Both the position numbers and the translations under genes were made by a program. The notes under the pieces are model-generated. The model ran no database searches and was not told the DNA's origin. It saw only the letters and a list, made by a program, of their open reading frames with translations. Below are positions 6,550 to 15,060 of a DNA stretch of 15,060 nucleotides, piece after piece (the stretch's first letter is position 1; each line of letters starts with the position of its first letter). Origin of the DNA: Paramesorhizobium sp049065735. Its GTDB lineage: Bacteria > Pseudomonadota > Alphaproteobacteria > Rhizobiales > Rhizobiaceae. Location: the NCBI RefSeq assembly GCF_049065735.1, contig NZ_JBAKHD010000020.1, positions 1 to 15,060 on the forward strand, written 5' to 3'.

Positions 6550-8067
6550 ATGAACAAGGTAGAATTTTCACGCACCGCGAAAGTGCCGTTCGCCAAGCGT
6601 TATGACAATTTTATTGGAGGTGAGTGGGTCGCGCCGAAATCGGGCCGTTATTTCGAGAACATCTCTCCGGTGACCGGACGCCCGCTCGGCGAAGTCGCCC
6701 GCTCCGATGCCGCCGATATCGAAGCCGCGCTCGACGCCGCCCACAAGGCCAAGGACGCCTGGGGCCGCACCAGCCCGGCCGAGCGCGCCCTGATCCTCAA
6801 CCGCATCGCCGACCGGATGGAGGAAAATCTCGATCTTCTGGCGCTCGCCGAAACCTGGGACAATGGCAAGCCGATCCGCGAGACCACAGCTGCCGACCTG
6901 CCGCTCGCCATCGACCATTTCCGCTATTTTGCCGGGGCGATCCGCGCGCAAGAGGGCTCACTCTCCGAAATCGACCATGACACGGTCGCCTATCATTTCC
7001 ACGAGCCGCTGGGCGTCGTCGGCCAGATCATCCCCTGGAACTTCCCGCTCTTGATGGCCTGCTGGAAGCTCGCCCCGGCCCTCGCCGCAGGCAATTGCGT
7101 CGTCATCAAGCCCGCCGAGCAGACCCCGGCGACGATCATGCTCTGGGCCGACCTCATCGGCGATCTCTTACCACCCGGCGTGCTCAACATCGTCAACGGC
7201 TTCGGCCTCGAAGCAGGCAAGCCGCTCGCCTCCTCGCCGCGCATCGCCAAGATCGCCTTTACCGGCGAGACGACGACCGGACGGCTCATCATGCAATATG
7301 CCAGCCAGAACCTGATCCCCGTCACGCTGGAGCTCGGCGGCAAATCGCCCAACATCTTCTTTAAGGACGTGACGCAGGAAGATGATGATTTCTTCGACAA
7401 GGCCATCGAGGGCTTCGTCATGTTCGCGCTCAACCAGGGCGAGGTCTGCACCTGTCCCAGCCGTGCGCTCATTCAGGAAGACATCTACGATGAGTTCATG
7501 GAGCGGGCGCTGAAACGGGTGGAAGCCATCGTGCAGGGCGACCCGCTCGACCCCGCCACCATGATCGGCGCCCAGGCGTCTTCGGAGCAGCTTGAGAAAA
7601 TCCTCTCCTATTTCGACATCGGCCGTCAGGAGGGCGCCGAGGTGCTGACTGGCGGCGAGCGTAACGAACTGCCAGGTGATCTTGCCGGGGGCTATTACAT
7701 CAAGCCCACCGTCTTCAAGGGCCACAACAAGATGCGCATCTTCCAGGAGGAGATTTTCGGCCCCGTCGTGTCGGTGACGACCTTCAAGGACGACGAGGAG
7801 GCGCTGTCCATCGCCAACGACACGCTCTACGGCCTCGGCGCGGGCATCTGGAGCCGCGACGTCAACCGCTGCTACCGCTTCGGCCGCGCCATCCAGGCCG
7901 GCCGCGTCTGGACCAATTGCTACCACGCCTACCCCGCCCACGCGGCCTTCGGCGGCTACAAGCAATCCGGTATCGGACGCGAGACGCATAAGATGATGCT
8001 CGACCATTATCAGAATACGAAGAACATGCTGGTGAGCTACAGCCCTAAGAAGCTGGGGTTCTTTTGA
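6550..8067 (+). CDS. NAD(P)-dependent aldehyde dehydrogenase (AldB/AcoD/ExaC-like)
   Basis: The product has 505 residues, full length for the ALDH superfamily, and should oxidise an aldehyde to the acid in the cytosol. Catalytic residues are all present: Asn164 in IIPWNFPL, Lys187 in VVIKPAEQTP, Glu261 in LELGGKSPN and the nucleophile Cys300 in NQGEVCTCPSR. A second cysteine (Cys302) beside the nucleophile and the whole NQGEVCTCPSR block are typical of the AldB/AcoD/ExaC group acting on acetaldehyde and other short aldehydes. GGGAGGAAG sits just before the ATG. It is followed on the same strand by a DUF779 gene, a recurrent partner of this ALDH group. Which aldehyde it uses in vivo is not shown by the sequence. 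Confidence 0.95.
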   Translation: MNKVEFSRTAKVPFAKRYDNFIGGEWVAPKSGRYFENISPVTGRPLGEVARSDAADIEAALDAAHKAKDAWGRTSPAERALILNRIADRMEENLDLLALAETWDNGKPIRETTAADLPLAIDHFRYFAGAIRAQEGSLSEIDHDTVAYHFHEPLGVVGQIIPWNFPLLMACWKLAPALAAGNCVVIKPAEQTPATIMLWADLIGDLLPPGVLNIVNGFGLEAGKPLASSPRIAKIAFTGETTTGRLIMQYASQNLIPVTLELGGKSPNIFFKDVTQEDDDFFDKAIEGFVMFALNQGEVCTCPSRALIQEDIYDEFMERALKRVEAIVQGDPLDPATMIGAQASSEQLEKILSYFDIGRQEGAEVLTGGERNELPGDLAGGYYIKPTVFKGHNKMRIFQEEIFGPVVSVTTFKDDEEALSIANDTLYGLGAGIWSRDVNRCYRFGRAIQAGRVWTNCYHAYPAHAAFGGYKQSGIGRETHKMMLDHYQNTKNMLVSYSPKKLGFF

Positions 8068-8097
8068 GTTGATTATGTTTTGAGGGAACCGCTAGGC

Positions 8098-8255
8098 ACC
8101 CCCCTCTGGCCTGCCAACTCATCTCCCCCTCAAGGGGGGAGATGAGTTGGCATTAGCCACACCGCCAATCAGCGACATCTGCGATTGGCAGAAACGTTTA
8201 TGAAGGCCCAATCTCCCCCCTTGAGGGGGAGATGGCCGGCAGGCCAGAGGGGGGT
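8098..8255. repeat. 158-bp compound palindromic intergenic element
   Basis: The outer arms are perfect 18-bp inverted repeats: 8098-8115, and GGCAGGCCAGAGGGGGGT at 8238-8255. Inside them a second 23-bp perfect inverted pair (8121-8143 and 8211-8233, beginning ATCTCCCCC) is itself nearly palindromic, so each half can also fold alone. A central GCCAATC (8164-8170) / GATTGGC (8183-8189) adds a third stem. This fits the small palindromic repeats scattered between genes in Rhizobiales genomes. It codes for nothing visible. It lies between the ALDH stop and the DUF779 gene, which would otherwise be neighbours. Confidence 0.85.
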
Positions 8256-8302
8256 TACTGTCCCGCCGGCGTTTTCACCTTAATAACGAGGAGGATCCCA
8301 CC

Positions 8303-8635
8303 ATGGCCCAGGTCTCCGCCACCCCCGCCGCGCTGGAACTCATCGAGGAAATCATCGCGGATCACGGCCCGGTGCTGTTCCACCAGTCCGGCGGCTGCTG
8401 CGACGGTTCCTCGCCGATGTGCTACCCGCAAGGGGATTTCATCGTCGGCGACAATGACGTGCTGCTCGGCCACATAGGCGGCGCGCCGTTCTACATCAGC
8501 GCCTCGCAGTTCGAGGCGTGGAAGCATACCGATCTCATCATCGACGTGGTGCCGGGACGCGGCGGCATGTTCTCGCTCGACAATGGACGCGAAAGACGTT
8601 TCCTGACGCGCTCGAAAGTTTGTGCCATCAGATAA
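8303..8635 (+). CDS. DUF779 family protein, small Cys-rich partner of aldehyde dehydrogenase
   Basis: This 110-residue soluble protein is of unknown function. The DUF779 hallmark is HQSGGCCDGSSPMCY at about 27-41, with Cys32, Cys33 and Cys40; a further cysteine (Cys107) sits near the C-terminus. There is no signal peptide or membrane segment. GAGGAGG at 8288-8294 is a good ribosome binding site with 8 bases to the ATG. DUF779 genes recurrently follow ALDH genes of the AldB/AcoD type in proteobacteria, and that is the case here, though a palindromic element separates them by 235 bp. The clustered cysteines could bind metal or be redox-active; that is speculation. The gene ends 28 bp from the convergent HAD gene. 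Confidence 0.9.
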   Translation: MAQVSATPAALELIEEIIADHGPVLFHQSGGCCDGSSPMCYPQGDFIVGDNDVLLGHIGGAPFYISASQFEAWKHTDLIIDVVPGRGGMFSLDNGRERRFLTRSKVCAIR

Positions 8636-8663
8636 CGCACCGGGCCTGCAGCATCACCCGCCG

Positions 8664-9329
8664 TCACGACGCCAGAGCCAGCTGCAACGTCCCGCCCCCT
8701 TCCCGCAACAGCCGCAGCCGCGAGTAATCCGCCAGTTTCCGGTGCGGCGTTTCCATTTCGTGCCGGTGCGTCGTCGTCATAACCGCAACCTGGCATCCCG
8801 CCGCCTCCGCTGCGGCGATGCCCGCCGCCGCGTCCTCGAAGACCAGACAGCGCTCCGGCGCGACGCCCAGGCGCTGCGCCGCCAGCAGGAAGCAATCGGG
8901 AGCGGGCTTGCCAAAGGTGACGTCGTCGGCTGCGATCATCGTCGCGGGCACGGGAAGCCCTGCCGCCTCGATCCGGCGCAGCGCGAGCCGCCGCGGGGCG
9001 GACGTCACGATAGCCCAGCGGTCCGCGGGCAGCGCGGCCAGAAAATCCGCCGCGCCGGCAATCGCCTCGATCCCCTCGACATCGGCGATCTCCGCTTCGG
9101 TCAGGGCTTCCGCCTCGGCCACGGGATCCAGCCCTGGCAGATTGAGCTTGCCGATCGTCTCGACCGCCCGGACACCGTGGATTGTCGGCAGAAACGTCTC
9201 GACATCCAATCCATGGGCCACCGCCCAGCTCGTCCATACCCGCTCGGCTGCCTTGATGGAAGTCAGGATGGTGCCGTCCATGTCGAAAAGGAAGGCATCG
9301 AAGGAATCCGGGAAGAAGCTGTCTGACAC
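8664..9329 (-). CDS. HAD-superfamily hydrolase, subfamily IA (sugar-phosphatase-like)
   Basis: The product has 221 residues and is predicted to be a cytosolic Mg-dependent phosphatase acting on a small phosphorylated metabolite such as a sugar phosphate. All four HAD motifs are visible: I, FLFDMDGTI with nucleophile Asp16 and acid Asp18; II, IVTSAP with Ser110; III, Lys141 in FGKPAPDCF; IV, VFEDAAAG with Glu165-Asp166. A helical cap lies between motifs I and II. The overall look is that of the beta-phosphoglucomutase/YfbT/Gpp group. The start is GTG at 9329, with GAGG about 10 bases upstream on this strand. ATGACC-17-CTATAT (9394 to 9366 on the minus strand) could be its promoter. It is transcribed toward the DUF779 gene; the substrate cannot be told. 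Confidence 0.9.
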   Translation of the reverse strand: MSDSFFPDSFDAFLFDMDGTILTSIKAAERVWTSWAVAHGLDVETFLPTIHGVRAVETIGKLNLPGLDPVAEAEALTEAEIADVEGIEAIAGAADFLAALPADRWAIVTSAPRRLALRRIEAAGLPVPATMIAADDVTFGKPAPDCFLLAAQRLGVAPERCLVFEDAAAGIAAAEAAGCQVAVMTTTHRHEMETPHRKLADYSRLRLLREGGGTLQLALAS

Positions 9330-9365
9330 GCTGGCGAACCTCGCTGTTTCTATTGCCGCTTGGCC

Positions 9366-9394
9366 ATATAGCAGGAGGAAGCCGCGCCGGTCAT
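9366..9394 (-). promoter_or_regulatory. Candidate promoter of the HAD phosphatase gene
   Basis: On the minus strand ATGACC (9394-9389) and CTATAT (9371-9366) are 17 bases apart, a fair match to the alphaproteobacterial housekeeping consensus (CTTGAC / CTATAT). It lies about 37 bases before the GTG start. Found by eye only. Confidence 0.35.
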
Positions 9395-9443
9395 GTGGAG
9401 AATTGGCGCTAGAGTTAGGGATAATCGGAAGCGGTTTTCCCTA

Positions 9444-9555
9444 GCCGTCATTCTCGGGCTTGTCCCAAGAATCTGCGACGGTACGGTCTTCAGGACGGTC
9501 ATCGCTATTCTTCGCTCTTATGGCAGATATCAGGGACAAGCCCGAGGATGACGGC
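9444..9555. repeat. 112-bp palindromic repeat element
   Basis: The arms at 9444-9466 and 9533-9555 (GGGACAAGCCCGAGGATGAC then GGC) are inverted copies matching at 22 of 23 positions. The inner pair ATCTGC (9471-9476) / GCAGAT (9523-9528) extends the fold. The CTCGGGCTTGTCCC core is familiar from dispersed intergenic repeats of Rhizobiales. It lies between the convergent ends of the SDR gene and the upstream region of the HAD gene, with no coding content. This accounts for most of the 277-bp gap 9330-9606. Confidence 0.8.
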
Positions 9556-9606
9556 AGAGGCTTGTCTGCCTTGCGATTCATCCGGTGGCTGACAGACTCT
9601 AGGTGG

Positions 9607-10350
9607 TCAGGCAGCGCAGGCAAGCGCCACCGCGTCCGCGCCCGCCGGAAAACGCAGCGTGCCGCTCTCGTCATGGACCGCCCTATACACCGCCTCGGCC
9701 ACATCGCTTTCCCTGGTTATGAGAGGCGGCTGCGCGTAGCCTGCAAAGATCGGCGCGGCGAAATCGGCATAGCTTTTCGGAATGATTTCTTCGGGACGCA
9801 CGGAAACATTCTGGCTGAAGCGCGTGGTCGGGGCATAGCCGGGCTCGACCAGCTTGGCGCGAATGTTGAAATAGGCCAGTTCATGCGCCAGCGAGCCGGT
9901 AAAGCCCTCAATGGCCTGCTTGCTCGCGGTATAGGCCGCCGCCAGCGGCATGGGTACAAGCGTTACGGTGGAGGTGACGTTGACGATGACGCCGGACCGG
10001 CGCTCGCGCATCTGCGGAATAACGGCTTGCGTCATAGCCATGGTGCCGAATGTATTGGTCTCGAAGATTTTCCGGACGTAGGACATGGGCGTCGCCTCGA
10101 AGGCGCCGACAATGCCGATGCCCGCATTGTTGACCAGCACATCGATCGTCCCCGCGGCTTCGATAGCCTCGACGATGCTGCCCTCATCGGTAACATCCAG
10201 CTTCAGGACGCGCAAATTGGCAGCGCGCGGCAGGATGTCCTCGCGCGGGGTGCGCATGGTCGCAATGACGTTCCATTCTCTGGCGAGGAAATGGCGCGCC
10301 GTCTCCAGCCCATATCCCGATGAGCAGCCGGTGATCAGTATCGTCTTCAT
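9607..10350 (-). CDS. Short-chain dehydrogenase/reductase (classical SDR)
   Basis: This 247-residue cytosolic NAD(P)(H)-dependent oxidoreductase has a Rossmann fold. The cofactor motif TGCSSGYG is at 7-14 and NNAG at 74-77. The catalytic set is Ser127 (NVTST), Tyr140 and Lys144 (YTASK). The start at 10350 is chosen over an in-frame ATG at 10380 because GGAGA lies about 7 bases before it and the Rossmann strand begins at once (MKTILITG). It is divergent from an AraC-family regulator 95 bp away, a common arrangement in which the regulator controls the SDR gene. Substrate unknown; many such enzymes are annotated only as 'SDR oxidoreductase'. Confidence 0.92.
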   Translation of the reverse strand: MKTILITGCSSGYGLETARHFLAREWNVIATMRTPREDILPRAANLRVLKLDVTDEGSIVEAIEAAGTIDVLVNNAGIGIVGAFEATPMSYVRKIFETNTFGTMAMTQAVIPQMRERRSGVIVNVTSTVTLVPMPLAAAYTASKQAIEGFTGSLAHELAYFNIRAKLVEPGYAPTTRFSQNVSVRPEEIIPKSYADFAAPIFAGYAQPPLITRESDVAEAVYRAVHDESGTLRFPAGADAVALACAA

Positions 10351-10396
10351 CGCAAAGTCTCCATTTATCGATGAAGTCATAGTAGGTCGCCAAGAA

Positions 10397-10444
10397 CGGA
10401 CGATCTACGATTGATGGTCCGGAATTCGTTTGTTATCGTCCGGA
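10397..10444. promoter_or_regulatory. Candidate AraC-type operator in the SDR/AraC divergent promoter
   Basis: GTCCGGA occurs at 10417-10423 and again at 10438-10444, a spacing of 21 bp or two helical turns on the same face, as in direct-repeat sites bound by AraC/XylS proteins. The second copy ends one base before the regulator's ATG. In addition CGGACGAT (10397-10404) is an inverted copy of ATCGTCCG (10435-10442). The repeats are seen; their binding by the adjacent AraC protein is inferred. Confidence 0.5.
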
Positions 10445-10445
10445 T

Positions 10446-11357
10446 ATGATTGATCCTCTCTCAGACGTCATAAAGCTGCTCCGCCCCCATGCGATATTCA
10501 CGAAGGGAATTAGCGGCGCGGGGCGCTGGGGCGTCCGCTACACCAGGTTCGGCCATCCCAGCTTCGCAATCGTCATTGAAGGCTCGTGCCGTCTGGCCGT
10601 AGACGGGCAGGAGGAGCTGACACTCGAGGCGGGCGACTTCATCCTGCTTCCGGCAACGCCCGGCTTCACCATGTTGGGGTTCGAGCCGGTCATTCCGGAG
10701 CTTCTCGATCCCCATGCGGCGGCGGCAGCGGCGGTGTCAGAGGTCCGCCACGGCAGCCGGGATGGACCGCCAAGCGTCCGCATCCTCGGCGGCTATTTCG
10801 TCTTCGGCAGCGAGGATGCAGGTCTCCTCGTATCGCTGCTGCCGGGGCAGGTTCATGTCCGGGGCGTTGAGCGGCTGTCCACCTTGGTCAAGCTTCTTAT
10901 CGAGGAATCTGCCGCGGAACAGCGCCCCGGACGCGAACTGGTGCTTACCCGGCTCGTGGAAATTCTGCTGGTCGAGGCATTGCGGGTCACCCAGACAGCC
11001 GAAGCCCGCGCCGGATTGCTGCGCGGCCTGGCGGATGCACGACTGGCCGAGGCCATCAGGCAGATCCATGGCAATCCCGCGCGCGCCTGGACCATGGGCG
11101 AGCTTGCCAAGGCGGCGGCGCTCTCCCGCTCCGCCTTTTTCGACCGCTTCACGCGCCATGTCGGCGTGCCGCCGATGGAATATCTGCTGGCATGGCGCAT
11201 GGCGCTGGCAAAGGACCTGCTGCGCCGTGAGAAAATCGATATCGCCGAGGTCGCCGAACGGGTCGGCTACCGCTCCGCAAGCACATTCAGCACCGCCTTC
11301 AGCCGCCATGTCGGGCAACCTCCGGGCCGCTACGCCAAAGGCGCGGATAACAGGTAA
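10446..11357 (+). CDS. AraC-family transcriptional regulator with N-terminal cupin
   Basis: The product has 303 residues. The N-terminal effector domain (about 10-185) is a cupin of the Cupin_6/AraC_binding_2 type, with FAIVIEGSCRLAVDG and LEAGDFILLPATPGF as typical cupin strands and GLLVSLLPGQVHV later. The C-terminal AraC/XylS DNA-binding domain (about 198-300) has two helix-turn-helix units: WTMGELAKAAALSRSAFFDRF and IDIAEVAERVGYRSASTFSTAF, the latter followed by SRHVGQPPGRYA. Proteins of this build next to a divergent SDR gene are common in proteobacteria and usually activate or repress that neighbour. No ribosome binding site is seen before the ATG, which immediately follows the GTCCGGA repeat, so the transcript may be leaderless or the start may lie downstream. 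Confidence 0.92.
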   Translation: MIDPLSDVIKLLRPHAIFTKGISGAGRWGVRYTRFGHPSFAIVIEGSCRLAVDGQEELTLEAGDFILLPATPGFTMLGFEPVIPELLDPHAAAAAAVSEVRHGSRDGPPSVRILGGYFVFGSEDAGLLVSLLPGQVHVRGVERLSTLVKLLIEESAAEQRPGRELVLTRLVEILLVEALRVTQTAEARAGLLRGLADARLAEAIRQIHGNPARAWTMGELAKAAALSRSAFFDRFTRHVGVPPMEYLLAWRMALAKDLLRREKIDIAEVAERVGYRSASTFSTAFSRHVGQPPGRYAKGADNR

Positions 11358-11438
11358 ACGCCGCCCTGCTCTGCCTTTTTCCATCCAAGCATGAACCGTC
11401 CCGCCACTTGCCCTCGAAAGACGGCCCATTTTTCCCTG

Positions 11439-13289
<1,851 letters not shown>

Positions 13290-13350
13290 AGCCTGCATTT
13301 GAACGGACGACTTGCCGGAACGCTGGACCCGCGCGCCCGGTAACCTATCG

Positions 13351-13992
13351 TCAATGCAATGAAGCGCTGGCGGCCTGCCGCTCTTCCTTATCGTGCAGCG
13401 CGAATCTGTCGACCATATCCGCGCTCGCCTTGTTGAAGCCGAGCATCCGAACATCCACGCCCGCCCGCCGGAACTTGGTCACCACCTTGTCGAGCGCGCC
13501 GACAGCCGTGATATCCCAGAGATGGGCGCCGCTGACGTCGATAACCACCTGCCTCACATGATCCGAGAAATCGAATGCGGCGATGAAGCTCTCCGCCGAA
13601 GCGAAAAAGATCTGGCTTTCCATGATGTGAGTCACGGTACGCGCATCCGTCTCGACCCGCTTCGTGACCCTGAAGAGCCGTGCCACCTGCCCGCGAAGAA
13701 GATCCCCGACAGCAGGACGCCGGCGAGGACGCCCTTGGCAAGATCATGCGTCGCGACGACGGTGACGACAGTCGCCAGCATGACCACCGAGGAGGACAGC
13801 GGGTTGTCCGCCCGTGAATGCAGCGACACAGGCATAGGCAAAGGAGGCATAGACGCGACCTTCGGATCGACCCGCGATTACGGAAAAGCCCATGGCCTCA
13901 GGGATGAGGGCGAGCGCGACGACAATGCCCGAGAGCACATCGCCACGGATATTGGAGAACCACTCCCGGCGGTAGTTGGAAAGAGATAGCAT
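13351..13992 (-). pseudogene. SulP-family anion transporter remnant (internal deletion plus frameshifts)
   Basis: The N-terminal piece (from 13992) reads MLSLSNYRREWFSNIRGDVL then SGIVVALALIPEAMGFSVIAG, a clear SulP (sulfate permease/SLC26-like) start. Next, GRSEGRVYASFAYACV replaces the expected GVDPKVGLYASFA, which is explained by two small compensating indels around 13851-13877. After FTGG, near 13798-13810, the sequence jumps in another frame to PLSSSVVMLATVVTVVATHD, the last membrane segments, so roughly 280 codons of the core are missing. Near 13686-13688 one base is lost (GGCAGGTGGCA where GGCAAGGTGGCA is expected), and the STAS domain (ESQIFFASAESFIAAFDFSD to ALHDKEE) continues in a third frame. 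It ends 62 bp from the convergent recQ stop. It cannot make a working transporter. Confidence 0.88.
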
Positions 13993-14313
13993 ATGGAGAG
14001 TTTTCACAGTTGAATGCAACGGGCCGGACGGAACCCGGTCCTGAAAAGAGAGTTGCGTTGCTGTGTTTTCTGGCGGATCGGCGGCCAGAAGAGCCACCCG
14101 GAGTTTCACCGGGTCCTTGCGGATGCCCCTGCCTAGCCGAGAGTGGCGGATAATGCAATATCGGTTAGCCCAAGCAGACTTGTCGGCTCAAGCTCCTCTT
14201 GTTCGTGTACAAGACCCGTCAGCTCAATGGCCGAAGCAAGCCCGGCGATTGCGCTCTTCGCCATATCGCCGCCGATGCGAATTGTGCCTTGCGCTTTCGA
14301 GCCGGCCGGTTTG
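13993..14313. other. 321-bp intergenic stretch without a recognised gene
   Basis: This lies between the start of the SulP remnant and the stop of the autotransporter, both on the minus strand. It contains a small hairpin, ACCCGG (14096-14101) / CCGGGT (14109-14114), without a T-run. One minus-strand ORF of 43 codons (14264-14133, MAKSAIAGLASAIELTG...) has a protein-like composition but no ribosome binding site and no family I recognise. The part nearest 13993 should hold the old SulP promoter. No RNA gene or IS end was seen. Confidence 0.5.
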
Positions 14314-15060
14314 CTACCACTTCACCTTCATCCCCAGGTTTCCGCTCAACCTGTAGCTGTCGGTGAAGTGCTCGAGGCTGGTGTCGACGGTGACTTCGCC
14401 ATAGAGCGCATATTTGCCGTCGGCCCAGCTATAGGTGCCGCCGCCGCCGAGGCCGCCCCAGTAGCGGTCGTTCTGGGTGGCGAAGGGAACGCCCGCCACT
14501 TCGATCTTGCTCGCTTTGCCGAACTCATAGGAGAGGTTGGCGATGGCGTAGAGCTGGGCCTGGGTCAGCCTCCCCTGCTCATCGCGCCAGGCATTGCCAT
14601 AATCGGCGGAGATGCCGAGACGGCCCTTCAGGCTATCGGTCTGATCGTGGCTCACATGGGCATCGAACGTATCACGGAAGCCGTCGAAATCGACCGATGA
14701 CCAGGTGAGCTGCGCCTGCGGCGTCACCGTCCAGTTCGGGTTGATGGCCACCCGCTTGCCCGCTTCGAAGCTCAGCGCATAGCCGAAGCCGTCTATATCG
14801 TCGGCCAGGGAACGCCGCGCCGTGTCCGAGGTCAGGTCGTTGGTATAGAAGGTCGTCTGCGCCACAGTATCGACATAGACGCCATCATCGCCATACCAGG
14901 TCAGCGTGCCGCCGAAGCCATATCCGTTGGCATCGACCCCGCCCTGGCCGTGGACCGAGCCCATGGTGGCCTTGGCATAGCCGTAATGCGCGGTAATCCC
15001 GCCGATCAGGCTTCCCATTGCCGTCTCGTAAAGCTTGCCGTCTATGCCGGTTTCAAGACC
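14314..15060 (-). CDS. Autotransporter outer-membrane beta-barrel domain, C-terminal part (runs off the right edge)
   Basis: The frame is open from the window edge and encodes the last 248 residues of a larger protein. It has the alternating hydrophobic/polar strands and frequent aromatic and glycine residues of a type V autotransporter translocator barrel: LIGGITAHYGYAKA, GYGFGGTLTWYGDDGVYVD, WTVTPQAQLTWSSVDFDGF, KGRLGISADYGNAW and YGEVTVDTSLEHF. It ends GNLGMKVKW with a terminal tryptophan, the usual aromatic C-terminal recognition signal for the BAM complex. The barrel would sit in the outer membrane and export an N-terminal passenger (adhesin, protease or pertactin-like) that lies beyond base 15060. 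ATG 15018 is internal and not the true start, since 14 in-frame codons precede it in the window. Confidence 0.88.
   Translation of the reverse strand, partial: GLETGIDGKLYETAMGSLIGGITAHYGYAKATMGSVHGQGGVDANGYGFGGTLTWYGDDGVYVDTVAQTTFYTNDLTSDTARRSLADDIDGFGYALSFEAGKRVAINPNWTVTPQAQLTWSSVDFDGFRDTFDAHVSHDQTDSLKGRLGISADYGNAWRDEQGRLTQAQLYAIANLSYEFGKASKIEVAGVPFATQNDRYWGGLGGGGTYSWADGKYALYGEVTVDTSLEHFTDSYRLSGNLGMKVKW

Noticed and set aside
8098..8255. CRISPR array or IS element for the repeat block
   Set aside because: The repeats are inverted, not direct with spacers, and there is no transposase frame inside 158 bp. A palindromic intergenic repeat fits better.
8622..9326. A 234-codon plus-strand frame over the HAD gene
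   Set aside because: It is Arg/Gln-rich without a domain, while the minus strand has all four HAD motifs in order.
13351..13850. Two separate small genes (a membrane peptide and a STAS protein) instead of a pseudogene
   Set aside because: Both align in order to one SulP C-terminus, and a one-base loss near 13686-13688 explains the frame change.
14096..14114. ACCCGG/CCGGGT hairpin as terminator of the autotransporter gene
   Set aside because: It lies about 200 bases beyond the stop and no T-run follows on the minus strand.

Overview
The window reads as a GC-rich alphaproteobacterial chromosome segment. Gene content and style (FCD-type GntR regulator, Tat-exported CUT1 binding protein, aldehyde dehydrogenase paired with a DUF779 protein, AzgA-type NCS2 permease, autotransporter barrel) and the intergenic palindromes built on CCCCTCTGGCCTGCC and CTCGGGCTTGTCCC point to Hyphomicrobiales (Rhizobiales), possibly a Brucella/Ochrobactrum relative. 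The taxonomy is inferred from familiarity and was not searched.

Left part (1-5030): the window opens inside an IS5-family transposase on the minus strand (1-105). A short promoter region follows, then a tightly packed plus-strand operon: a DapA/NanA-superfamily aldolase, an FCD-type GntR regulator overlapping it by 4 bases, a Tat-type sugar-binding protein behind a strong hairpin, and two overlapping CUT1 permeases. This looks like uptake and cleavage of a sugar acid or similar keto-acid substrate under local control. No ABC ATPase lies in the window, and the aldolase lacks the arginine typical of true dihydrodipicolinate synthases, so the substrate is open.

Middle part (5030-9610): an NCS2 purine permease, then an aldehyde dehydrogenase and the small Cys-rich DUF779 protein. 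A 158-bp compound palindromic element separates the last two. A convergent HAD-family phosphatase lies on the minus strand. A second palindromic repeat (9444-9555) sits upstream of it.

Right part (9610-15060): a divergent SDR oxidoreductase / AraC regulator pair shares a 95-bp promoter region holding two GTCCGGA repeats 21 bp apart. A complete RecQ helicase follows. A SulP anion transporter is reduced to a pseudogene by a large internal deletion and frameshifts. After about 320 bp without a recognised gene, the window ends in the C-terminal beta-barrel of an autotransporter that runs off the edge.

I found no clearly new multi-gene defence or mobile system. The best leads are the ALDH-DUF779 pair with its inserted palindrome, the aldolase/ABC operon of unknown substrate, the AraC/SDR operator and the SulP wreck.
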